From: Claveliimonas intestinigallinarum | Lineage (GTDB): Bacteria > Bacillota > Clostridia > Lachnospirales > Lachnospiraceae | Direction of reading: 5' to 3' | Assembly: GCA_019115145.1 (NCBI GenBank) | Contig: DXED01000047.1 | Location: forward strand, 1-22,715 | DNA length: 22,715 bases | Shown: positions 6,381 through 13,596 of the stretch, piece by piece | Layout of the letters: each line of letters opens with the position of its first letter | Position numbering within the stretch: the stretch's first letter is position 1 | Notes under the pieces: model-generated | Database searches by the model: none | Told to the model about the DNA's origin: nothing | The model's input: only the letters and a program-made list of their open reading frames with translations | Made by a program: the position numbers and the translations under genes

Positions 6381-8672
6381 ATGACTGTAGAAGAATGGCT
6401 GGGCGAGGACAATCAGCTCGGCACAGACATATGGACTAAAAAGTACTGTAATGAAGGCGAGAGCTTTGACGAGTGGGTTGGGCGTATCAGCGGAGGAAAT
6501 GAAGAGATCGCCCAGTATATCCGGGAAAAAAAGTTCCTGTTCGGCGGCCGGATCCTGTCCAACAGGGGATTGGACAAGGAGGGCAGGAAGGTAACCTACT
6601 CTAACTGCTATGTGGTGGATCCTCCGGAGGATAATATTGAGAGCATCTTCGACTGTGCCAAAAAGCTGGCCCGGACCTACAGCTATGGCGGTGGCTGCGG
6701 GGTGGATATCTCAAAATTAAGCCCCAGAGGGGCACGCATCAACAATGCGGCAAAGGAGACAAGCGGCTCCGTGTCCTTTATGGAGCTGTATTCCCTTGTG
6801 ACGGCTCTGATCGGACAGAACGGAAGACGCGGAGCGCTGATGATCTCCATCGACTGTTCCCACCCGGATGTGGAGGAGTTCATTGACCTGAAGACCGATC
6901 TGGAGAAGGTCACAAAGGCCAATATTTCCGTGCGCATCCACGAGGACTTCATGGAGGCGGTAAAGAAAAATGAGGACTATCTCCTTCACTATACAAGAGA
7001 GGCTACAGGCCAGGTCATCGAGAAGCAGATCAACGCCAGAGAGTTGTTCCGCAAGATCGCGGAGACAAACTGGGACTATGCGGAGCCGGGTGCTCTGTTC
7101 TGGGATCGCATCGAGGGATGGAACCTCCTGAGCAACACAAAGGATTTCTCCTACGCAGGAGTCAATCCCTGTGCTGAGGAGCCTTTGCCGGCAGGCGGAA
7201 GCTGTCTTCTTGGCAGCATCAACCTGTCCGCCTTTGTAAACGACCCATTTACGGATCACGCTCAGTTTGACTTTGAGGGACTGAAGCACTGCGTGGAGGT
7301 ATCTGTAGGAGCTCTGAACGAAGTGCTGGAGGAGGGACTTCCTCTTCATCCCCTGGAGGAGCAGCAGGAGAGCGTGGCCCGGTGGCGTCAGATCGGACTT
7401 GGCATCATGGGACTTGCCGACTGCCTCATCAAGCTGGGATTGGCTTACGGCGAGGAGGACGCTGTGGCCATGTGCGACAAGATCGGATTTGCCATGGCGG
7501 ATTCAGCCATTGCCGCTTCCGCAAAGCTGGCAAAAGAGAAGGGCGCCTACCCGGCCTGTGAGATTAACGAGGTCATGAGCACCCCCTATTTCCTGGCAAA
7601 CACGTCAGAGAAGACAAGGGAACTGGTGAAAAAGTACGGCCTTCGCAACTCCCAGCTTCTGACTATCGCCCCCACAGGAACCCTGTCCACTATGCTGGGC
7701 ATTTCCGGCGGCATTGAGCCTGTCTACGCAAACTACTATGAGAGAAAGACCGAGTCTCTTCATGGGACAGACGTCTACTATAAGGTGTACACAAAGATCG
7801 TGGAGACCTATATGAAGCAGTTTGGCATCAAGAGCGATGCGGAGCTGCCGGATTACTTTGTGACGGCTATGACTCTGGACTACCGCCAGAGGATTGACAT
7901 GCAGTCCGTATGGCAGCAGCACATTGACGCTTCTATCAGTTCTACGGTAAATGTGCCCAACGGCTTCACCGTGGAGGAGACGGAAGGTCTCTATATGTAC
8001 GCCTATGAGAAGGGTCTGAAGGGAATCACCATTTTCCGCGACGGCTGCAAGAGGATTGGTATCCTCAATACAGACCTGAAGAAGGAGAAGAAGGAGGTCA
8101 CCGCAGGCGAGGGCCTGAAGAGAGGCGAGATCCTTCTTGTGACAGACGACGTGGTGGGCAAGAAGCGCAAGCTGGTGACAGGCTGCGGAAGCCTGCACTG
8201 TATCGCCCTGTTTGACCCCAACACAGGCGCCCTTCTGGAGACATACCTGAGCAAGGGCTCCACAGGCGGCTGCAACAACTTCATGGTGGGACTGTCCCGT
8301 ATGATCTCCATCAGCGCAAGGGGCGGCATCAGCATTGAGACCATTGTGGACCAGCTCAACTCCAGCGGCTCCTGCCCCTCCTACACAGCCAGAAGAGTGA
8401 CCAGGAAGGACACCAGTAGAGGGGCCTGCTGTCCCATGGCAGTGGGAAATGCTCTCATGGATATGTACAATGAGATGCAGGCTGAGCTGGCAGCAAAGGA
8501 GAACTGCGAGGCGGAAAAGCCGGTGAAGAAGGTAAAGAAGGTTCCAAAGCCAAAGGCAGTCTCCACAGAGCTGGACAAGGACAAGATGTACTGCCCAGAG
8601 TGCGGAGAGCCTCTGATCTTTGAAGAGGGATGTAACATCTGCAAGAGCTGCGGATGGAGCAAATGCCACTAA
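6381..8672 (+). CDS. nrdJ: Adenosylcobalamin-dependent (class II) ribonucleotide reductase
   Basis: A 763-residue class II reductase, converting ribonucleotides to deoxyribonucleotides with coenzyme B12 and without oxygen. The thiyl-radical cysteine is C264 in NPCAEEPLPAGG, with N262 and E266 as the usual N-x-C-x-E set. C76 (SNCYVV) and C275 (GGSCLLGSINLS) correspond to the redox-active pair C225/C462 of E. coli NrdA. APTGTLSTMLGISGGIEPV is the second conserved block. A TSCPD domain follows (GSLHCIALFD, STGGCNNF), then a lysine-rich linker and a C-terminal zinc-ribbon-like tail (CPECG, CNICKSCGWSKC). Such a tail occurs in many NrdJ proteins and may aid redox turnover. AAAGGAG lies 9 bases before the start. 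It is monocistronic by sequence: promoter upstream, terminator at 8707-8740. Confidence 0.96.
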   Translation: MTVEEWLGEDNQLGTDIWTKKYCNEGESFDEWVGRISGGNEEIAQYIREKKFLFGGRILSNRGLDKEGRKVTYSNCYVVDPPEDNIESIFDCAKKLARTYSYGGGCGVDISKLSPRGARINNAAKETSGSVSFMELYSLVTALIGQNGRRGALMISIDCSHPDVEEFIDLKTDLEKVTKANISVRIHEDFMEAVKKNEDYLLHYTREATGQVIEKQINARELFRKIAETNWDYAEPGALFWDRIEGWNLLSNTKDFSYAGVNPCAEEPLPAGGSCLLGSINLSAFVNDPFTDHAQFDFEGLKHCVEVSVGALNEVLEEGLPLHPLEEQQESVARWRQIGLGIMGLADCLIKLGLAYGEEDAVAMCDKIGFAMADSAIAASAKLAKEKGAYPACEINEVMSTPYFLANTSEKTRELVKKYGLRNSQLLTIAPTGTLSTMLGISGGIEPVYANYYERKTESLHGTDVYYKVYTKIVETYMKQFGIKSDAELPDYFVTAMTLDYRQRIDMQSVWQQHIDASISSTVNVPNGFTVEETEGLYMYAYEKGLKGITIFRDGCKRIGILNTDLKKEKKEVTAGEGLKRGEILLVTDDVVGKKRKLVTGCGSLHCIALFDPNTGALLETYLSKGSTGGCNNFMVGLSRMISISARGGISIETIVDQLNSSGSCPSYTARRVTRKDTSRGACCPMAVGNALMDMYNEMQAELAAKENCEAEKPVKKVKKVPKPKAVSTELDKDKMYCPECGEPLIFEEGCNICKSCGWSKCH

Positions 8673-8706
8673 ATAGAATAATATAACAATTAAAGGAAGC
8701 TGCACA

Positions 8707-8740
8707 GCGGCCGGACTCGTAAATGAGCCGGCCGCTTTTT
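8707..8740 (+). terminator. Intrinsic terminator after nrdJ
   Basis: GCGGCCGG (8707-8714) pairs perfectly with CCGGCCGC (8728-8735). CTC/GAG extend the stem past one bulged A. T5 follows at 8736-8740. Confidence 0.9.
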
Positions 8741-8781
8741 ATGACCTTTTTTCGTTAAAAAATCTACTTCCGAAAAATGGG

Positions 8782-8810
8782 ATTACAACAGGCGGCAGGG
8801 GTGATATAAT
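8782..8810 (+). promoter_or_regulatory. Predicted promoter of the hydrogenase operon
   Basis: A perfect -10 TATAAT lies at 8805-8810 with ATTACA at 8782-8787 (4 of 6 matches) and a 17-bp spacer, downstream of the nrdJ terminator. The leader would be about 37 bases and contains AGAGGAG (8838-8844), 9 bases before the ATG at 8854. Confidence 0.7.
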
Positions 8811-8853
8811 AAACAAATCTGTGGTAGGAAAACATTGAGAGGAGAAAGAGAAA

Positions 8854-10686
8854 ATGAGCAGACTAGAGATTAAGGCTCCCAACAGAGCCAGGATTGTCAT
8901 GGAAGGTCTCTACAAGGATCTGGAGAGACGGATCGAGTCCAGCCCTCCGGGACTGTGTCCCGTGGACATGTCCAGAGCCTTCCTGGAGCTGTGCCACGCC
9001 CAGACCTGCGGGAAATGCGTGCCCTGCAGGATCGGACTTGGACAGCTGAACCATTTTATCAAGGACGTGCTGGACGGAAAGGCCACCATGAAGACACTGG
9101 ACTACATGGAGGAGACAGCCCTCTCCATTATGGAGTCGGCGGACTGCGCCATCGGCTACGAGGCGGCCCGCATGGTCTACAAGGGACTGATGGGCTACCG
9201 GGATGACTATATTGAACATATCAGGAACGGCAGATGTACCTGCAGCTACAACCAGCCTGTGCCCTGCGTGGCCCTCTGTCCGGCTCATGTGGATGTGCCG
9301 GGATACATAGCCCTGATCGGGGAGGGGCGCTATGCGGACGCGGTGCGGCTGATCCGCAAGGACAACCCGTTCCCTACCACATGCGGGTTTATCTGTGAGC
9401 ATCCCTGCGAGGCCAGATGCCGCAGGAATATGGTGGACGATTCGGTCAATATCCGGGGACTGAAGCGGATGGCGGCAGACTATGCAGGTGAGGTGGATCC
9501 GCCGGCCTGCGCTCCGTCTACAGGGAAACGGATTGCCGTGCTGGGCGGCGGCCCCGGGGGCCTGAGCGCTGCCTACTATCTGCAGCTCATGGGACATCAG
9601 GCTGTGGTCTACGAGATGCTGCCAAAGCTGGGCGGCATGCTCCGGTACGGCATCCCCAACTACCGTCTTCCAAAGGAGCGGCTGGAGGAGGATATTGACT
9701 GTATTTTAAAGACAGGAGTGCAGGTAAAGTACGGCATGAAGATTGGCCAGGACATCACCATCCAGCAGCTCAGGAAGGAGTACGACGCAGTGCTCATCAC
9801 TATCGGCGCCAGCACGGACAAGAAGCTGGGCCTGGAGGGAGAGGACGCACAGGGCGTGCTCTCGGCTGTGCAGTTCCTGCGGAATGTAGGAAAGAACATC
9901 ATCATGGATCTGACCGGCAAGGAGGTGGCTGTCGTTGGCGGGGGAAATGTGTCCATGGACGCAGTCCGCACGGCAAAGCGTCTGGGAGCCAGGAAGGTCA
10001 GCATTGTGTACCGCCGCCGGAGGGCGGATATGACCGCCCTGCCCCAGGAGATCGAGGGGGCCATCGCGGAGGGCGTGGAGCTGCAGACGCTGAAGGCGCC
10101 ATCATCCATTGATGTGGATGAGGCGGGCCAGGTCAGAGGGCTCTATGTGACGCCCCAGATGGTCAGCGCCATCCGGGACGGCAGAGCCAGCATCCGCCCC
10201 ACAGGGGAGGAGGACGTCTACATCCCCTGCGACGTGCTCATCGTGGCCATTGGGCAGAACATTGAGACCCGCCACTTTGAGGAGGCAGGCATCCCGGTGG
10301 AGAGAGGAAAGATACGCACAAAGAGCACGGGAACCTTTGAGAATATGCCGGGCGTATTTGCGGGGGGAGACTGCGCCAGCGGCCCTGCCTCCGTCATCAC
10401 GGCCATTGCTGCCGGCAAGGTGGTGGCGGCCAATATTGACGAGTATCTGGGCTATCACCATGAGATCTCCTGTGACGTGGACATCCCAGAGCCGGACCTT
10501 ACGGATCGCTCCCCCTGCGGAAGAGTCAATCTGACAGAGCGGGAGGCCTGTCTGCGGGTGAAGGACTTTGAAGGCGTGGAAAACTGCATGACAGAAAATG
10601 AGGCAAAGCAGGAGGCGGGACGCTGCCTGCGGTGCGATCACTTCGGTTACGGCATATTCAAAGGAGGGCGCGAGACGATATGGTAA
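8854..10686 (+). CDS. NuoF-cluster domain fused to a GltD/NfnB-like NAD(P)H oxidoreductase
   Basis: A 610-residue iron-sulfur flavoprotein, probably the hydrogenase's electron-transfer partner. Residues about 40-105 match the C-terminal [4Fe-4S] domain of NuoF: TCGKCVPCRIG gives C52, C55 and C58, with C98 as fourth ligand. The NuoF FMN/NADH domain is absent. Residues about 125-610 are GltD/NfnB-like: C128, C130, C138, C142P and C177, C181, C185, C189 (two predicted [4Fe-4S] clusters), an FAD loop GGGPGG (231-236), an NAD(P) loop GGGNVSMD (from 362) followed by VYRRRR, GVFAGGDC, and a C-terminal RCLRC (C591, C594). True GltD works with GltB; no gltB is present. The next gene, a hydrogenase, starts inside this one (7-base overlap). 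NAD versus NADP preference cannot be read with confidence. It may be labelled glutamate synthase small subunit by automatic annotation, which would mislead. Confidence 0.88.
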   Translation: MSRLEIKAPNRARIVMEGLYKDLERRIESSPPGLCPVDMSRAFLELCHAQTCGKCVPCRIGLGQLNHFIKDVLDGKATMKTLDYMEETALSIMESADCAIGYEAARMVYKGLMGYRDDYIEHIRNGRCTCSYNQPVPCVALCPAHVDVPGYIALIGEGRYADAVRLIRKDNPFPTTCGFICEHPCEARCRRNMVDDSVNIRGLKRMAADYAGEVDPPACAPSTGKRIAVLGGGPGGLSAAYYLQLMGHQAVVYEMLPKLGGMLRYGIPNYRLPKERLEEDIDCILKTGVQVKYGMKIGQDITIQQLRKEYDAVLITIGASTDKKLGLEGEDAQGVLSAVQFLRNVGKNIIMDLTGKEVAVVGGGNVSMDAVRTAKRLGARKVSIVYRRRRADMTALPQEIEGAIAEGVELQTLKAPSSIDVDEAGQVRGLYVTPQMVSAIRDGRASIRPTGEEDVYIPCDVLIVAIGQNIETRHFEEAGIPVERGKIRTKSTGTFENMPGVFAGGDCASGPASVITAIAAGKVVAANIDEYLGYHHEISCDVDIPEPDLTDRSPCGRVNLTEREACLRVKDFEGVENCMTENEAKQEAGRCLRCDHFGYGIFKGGRETIW

Positions 10687-12407
10687 ATCTGACAATTGAC
10701 GGGAAATCCATTTCCGTAAAAGAAAATACGACAATTATGGAGGCTGCCAGACAGAACGGCATCCCCATCCCCAGCCTCTGCTATCTGAAGGGCATCAACG
10801 AGATCGCGGCCTGCCGCGTGTGCGTGGTGGAGCTGGAGGGAAAAGAGCGGCTCATCACATCTTGCAACAACGTGGCCGAGGAGGGCATGGTAATCTTTAC
10901 CAACAGCCCAAAGGTGCGCAAGGACAGACGGACCAATGTGGAGCTGATCCTGTCCCAGCACGACTGCCAGTGCGTCACCTGCGCCCGCAGCGGCTGCTGC
11001 AGCCTGCAGAAGATCGCCAATGACCTGAACATCATCGACATCCCCTACCGCCAGGAGATCGACAGGCGGGAGTGGAACCAGGATTTCCCTCTGATCCGGG
11101 ACTCCGCAAAGTGCATCAAGTGCATGCGGTGCATCCAGATCTGTGACAAGGTGCAGAAGCTGTCTGTGTGGGATGTGGAGGGGACGGGATCCCGGACCAC
11201 AGTCAACGTGTCCGGACATATGAATATCGAGGACGCCCCCTGCTCCCTCTGCGGCCAGTGCATCACCCACTGCCCGGTGGGCGCCCTGCGGGAGCGGGAC
11301 GACACAGAGAAGGTGTGGGACGCCATGGCAGACGAGAAGAAGACCGTGGTGGTCCAGGTGGCGCCTGCTGTCCGCACATCCTGGGGTGAGCAGACGGGAC
11401 TGGCCCCGGAGGAGGCCTCTGTAGGGAAGATCATGGATGCCCTGAAGCGAATGGGGGCGGACTATGTGTTTGACACTGTCTTCTCCGCGGACCTGACCAT
11501 CATGGAGGAGGCCAACGAGTTCGTCAGGAGATTTACGGCGGGAGAGCTGAAAAGCTATCCCATGTTCACCTCCTGCTGCCCGGGCTGGGTACGGTTTGCC
11601 AAATCCCAGTACCCCCACCTTGTGAAATATCTCTCCACCGCCAAGTCGCCCCAGCAGATGTTCGGCGCGGTCATGAAGACCTATTTCGCGGAGAAGATCG
11701 GAAAGCGGCCGGAGGACATTTACACCGTGTCCGTCATGCCCTGCGTGGCCAAGAAGGCGGAGCGGGAGCAGGAGCTCTTCTATGAGGAATACGCGGGCCA
11801 CGATGTGGACGCGGTCATCACCACGCGGGAGCTGGTGAAAATGATGCGCTCCGCCCACATCAGCCCGGAGACCCTGCAGGATATACCGGGGGACTCTCCC
11901 ATGCAGGAGGGGACCGGCGCCGGCGTCATCTTTGGCGTCACAGGGGGCGTCATGGAGGCGGCCCTGCGCACGGCCTACGCGGTGATCACAGGGGAAAATC
12001 CGGACGCAGACGCCTTTGAGGCTGTCAGAAGCCCTGGCTTTAACGCAAACGAGGGCGTGTCGGAGGCGGAGCTTACCATCAACGGCATCCGGATCCGTAC
12101 CGCTGTGGTGAGCGGCCTTGGAAATACCAGGACTCTGCTGGACAGGATGGAGAAGGGGGAGGTGCAGTACGACTTTGTGGAAGTCATGGCCTGCCCCGGC
12201 GGGTGCGTGGGAGGCGGCGGACAGCCCATCCACGACGGGCAGGAGCTGGCCTTTGACAGAGGCAGGCAGCTCTACCGCCTGGACAGGGACTGCAAGGTCC
12301 GTTTTTCTCATGAAAATCCGGATATCCGGAAGCTCTATGACGAGTACATGGGGCAGCCATTGGCCCACAAAGCCCACATGCTGCTCCACACAGGGCACGG
12401 AATGTAG
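10680..12407 (+). CDS. hydA: [FeFe] hydrogenase, modular CpI-like (group A)
   Basis: A 575-residue cytoplasmic hydrogenase interconverting protons and H2. The start is the ATG at 10680, with AGGAGG at 10662-10667, overlapping the upstream gene by 7 bases; an upstream ATG at 10632 adds a non-conserved basic stretch. Domains in order: [2Fe-2S] ferredoxin (C34, C45, C48, C62); His-Cys [4Fe-4S] (H94, C98, C101, C107); two ferredoxin [4Fe-4S] clusters (C145/148/151/155 and C188/191/194/198); H-cluster domain with TSCCPGW (C299 proton-relay, C300 ligand), MPCVAKKAE (C355) and ACPGGCVGGGGQP (C505, C509); then the small-subunit-like tail (HENPDIRKLYDEYMG). Several positions coincide with Clostridium pasteurianum CpI, which is 574 residues. 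The GltD-like neighbour fits the class labelled group A2 (glutamate synthase-linked) in hydrogenase classifications. The maturases HydE, HydF and HydG are not in the window. Confidence 0.96.
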   Translation: MVNLTIDGKSISVKENTTIMEAARQNGIPIPSLCYLKGINEIAACRVCVVELEGKERLITSCNNVAEEGMVIFTNSPKVRKDRRTNVELILSQHDCQCVTCARSGCCSLQKIANDLNIIDIPYRQEIDRREWNQDFPLIRDSAKCIKCMRCIQICDKVQKLSVWDVEGTGSRTTVNVSGHMNIEDAPCSLCGQCITHCPVGALRERDDTEKVWDAMADEKKTVVVQVAPAVRTSWGEQTGLAPEEASVGKIMDALKRMGADYVFDTVFSADLTIMEEANEFVRRFTAGELKSYPMFTSCCPGWVRFAKSQYPHLVKYLSTAKSPQQMFGAVMKTYFAEKIGKRPEDIYTVSVMPCVAKKAEREQELFYEEYAGHDVDAVITTRELVKMMRSAHISPETLQDIPGDSPMQEGTGAGVIFGVTGGVMEAALRTAYAVITGENPDADAFEAVRSPGFNANEGVSEAELTINGIRIRTAVVSGLGNTRTLLDRMEKGEVQYDFVEVMACPGGCVGGGGQPIHDGQELAFDRGRQLYRLDRDCKVRFSHENPDIRKLYDEYMGQPLAHKAHMLLHTGHGM

Positions 12408-12426
12408 GTTAAATCTTTGTAAAATG

Positions 12427-12439
12427 GTAGAATTTCTAC
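12427..12439. promoter_or_regulatory. 13-bp palindrome upstream of the RpiR-type regulator gene
   Basis: GTAGAA-T-TTCTAC is a perfect palindrome, 20 bases after the hydA stop. A near-consensus -10 (TAAAAT, 12462-12467) follows, with no good -35; the palindrome would sit across the -35 region. This suggests an operator, possibly for autoregulation. It is a candidate only. Confidence 0.4.
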
Positions 12440-12492
12440 ACCATCCTCCGGCGGACAGTGCTAAAATGAGACATTGAAAAAAGTCGAAAAAA

Positions 12493-12507
12493 CGGAGCGC
12501 TGCTCCG
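12493..12507 (+). promoter_or_regulatory. Small hairpin immediately before the regulator's ribosome site
   Basis: CGGAGC-GCT-GCTCCG forms a perfect 6-bp stem with a 3-base loop. It ends one base before the strong AGGGAGGAG (12509-12517) that serves the ATG at 12526. There is no T-run. The stem sequence recurs exactly in the terminator after the gene (13445-13459). It could affect ribosome access. Confidence 0.4.
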
Positions 12508-12525
12508 CAGGGAGGAGAGACAACT

Positions 12526-13413
12526 ATGTGGGAGACAGAACTGAGGCTCTGCTATGCCATGCTGAGCAAAAATCAAAAGAAAGCGGCGGACATACTGCTG
12601 GAAGACCCGGACGCCGCCCGGACCATGACTGTGCGGGAGCTGGCCGGGAGGGCCGGGGTGGGGCAGGCCACCATCCTCCGGATGCTGCAGGCGGCGGGCT
12701 ATGAGGGCTGGTCCGCCTTTCAGCGGGAGGTCTGGCGGGAGAAGGGGCAGCAGGAGAGGGAGCTGCCTGAGGCCGCTGCCAGGGAGCCGGCTCTGGGAGG
12801 GAAGAAATCCCCGGCAAAGCGGGAGCACAGAAAATACGAGGCCGTCTTCCAGATCATCAGGGACGACCTGACCATGATATCGGACATGGCGAAGCATCTG
12901 GACCTGGGACAGCTGGAGGAGGTTGTGAAGGTCATAAAGAAGGCCAAGATCATAGACGTGTACGGGACGGACAATTCCGCCAATGCGGCGGCGGAGCTGT
13001 CCGGCAGGATGCTCCACCTGGGGCTCACCAGCAGGAACTACTCGGATTTGTTCTTCCAGAAGGTCAGCGCAGGCCATCTGGGAAAAAGGGACGTGGCCAT
13101 CGGCTTTTCCATATCCGGGGAGACCCAGGCTGTCATAGACTCCCTGGCCGCGGCCAAGCAGGCGGGGGCTGTGACAGTGGCGGTGACGGGGGACCAGGTG
13201 TCAGGCCTGGCACAGATCGCAGACTATATCTTTATCACCCCCACCATCCATTTCTCGGAGATCAGCCGGTGGATCTCCTCCCGCATCTCCCAGATGGCCT
13301 TTGTGGACGCCCTGTGCGGCGCCATCATGGTCAGCGATCCGGACCGCTTTGACCAGATGCTGATACAGTCCACAAAGGAGTTTGAACAGGATATGCACAG
13401 GAAGGACGCGTAG
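12526..13413 (+). CDS. MurR/RpiR-family transcriptional regulator (HTH + SIS)
   Basis: A 295-residue regulator with a very strong ribosome site (GGGAGGAG) before the ATG. Residues 1-77 form the HTH_6/RpiR DNA-binding domain (MTVRELAGRAGVGQATILRM, then YEGWSAFQREV). A charged linker (about 78-110) leads to a SIS sugar-isomerase-like domain at about 125-260 with IIDVYGTDNSANAAAEL and the phosphosugar-binding-type segment GFSISGETQAVIDSLAAAK. RpiR proteins usually sense phosphosugars or related phosphates and control nearby uptake or catabolic genes. Its own terminator and the adjacent MATE/ABC operon make that operon the likely target. The effector is unknown, but a phosphorylated ligand would fit the phosphoester-hydrolase genes in the operon. 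Confidence 0.93.
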   Translation: MWETELRLCYAMLSKNQKKAADILLEDPDAARTMTVRELAGRAGVGQATILRMLQAAGYEGWSAFQREVWREKGQQERELPEAAAREPALGGKKSPAKREHRKYEAVFQIIRDDLTMISDMAKHLDLGQLEEVVKVIKKAKIIDVYGTDNSANAAAELSGRMLHLGLTSRNYSDLFFQKVSAGHLGKRDVAIGFSISGETQAVIDSLAAAKQAGAVTVAVTGDQVSGLAQIADYIFITPTIHFSEISRWISSRISQMAFVDALCGAIMVSDPDRFDQMLIQSTKEFEQDMHRKDA

Positions 13414-13436
13414 AGCGATCGAAAATGCAGCAGAAG

Positions 13437-13473
13437 GGACTTTTCGGAGCATTGCTCCGGAAGGTCCTTTTTT
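13437..13473 (+). terminator. Intrinsic terminator after the RpiR-type gene
   Basis: A 14-bp stem with GU wobbles: GGAC-TTTT-CGGAGC (13437-13450) pairs with GCTCCG-GAAG-GTCC (13454-13467) around an ATT loop. T6 follows at 13468-13473. Confidence 0.92.
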
Positions 13474-13523
13474 CATGCGGATTTACGGGAAAGAGCTTTA
13501 CACAGACTTTACATTTTCTTGAA

Positions 13524-13550
13524 GATTTTTTAAAAATCATTGTTTATAAT
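13524..13550 (+). promoter_or_regulatory. Predicted promoter and operator-like palindrome before the MATE/ABC operon
   Basis: A perfect -10 TATAAT lies at 13545-13550. Directly upstream, GATTTTT-T-AAAAATC (13524-13538) is a perfect 15-bp palindrome filling most of the spacer. The nearest -35-like TTGAAG (13519-13524) has a 20-bp spacer, longer than ideal, as is common at regulated promoters. Transcription would start near 13557, downstream of the in-frame TTG at 13540, supporting the MATE start at 13597. It is a good candidate site for the RpiR-type regulator. Confidence 0.5.
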
Positions 13551-13596
13551 CCGGGTTGTGTCCGAGAGGACCGAAAAGAAAGGAACCAAGACACCC

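Noticed and set aside
7605..8705. A 366-codon minus-strand ORF opposite nrdJ
   Set aside because: A shadow of nrdJ with low-complexity composition and no recognisable motif; it also crosses into the region before the terminator.
8854..10686. Glutamate synthase small subunit (gltD)
   Set aside because: The N-terminal NuoF-type cluster domain, the absence of gltB and the overlap with hydA point to a hydrogenase partner.
10647..12398. A long minus-strand ORF (583 codons) opposite hydA
   Set aside because: It is a GC-rich antisense shadow: histidine- and leucine-rich, with no family features, while the + strand encodes all the hydrogenase cluster motifs.
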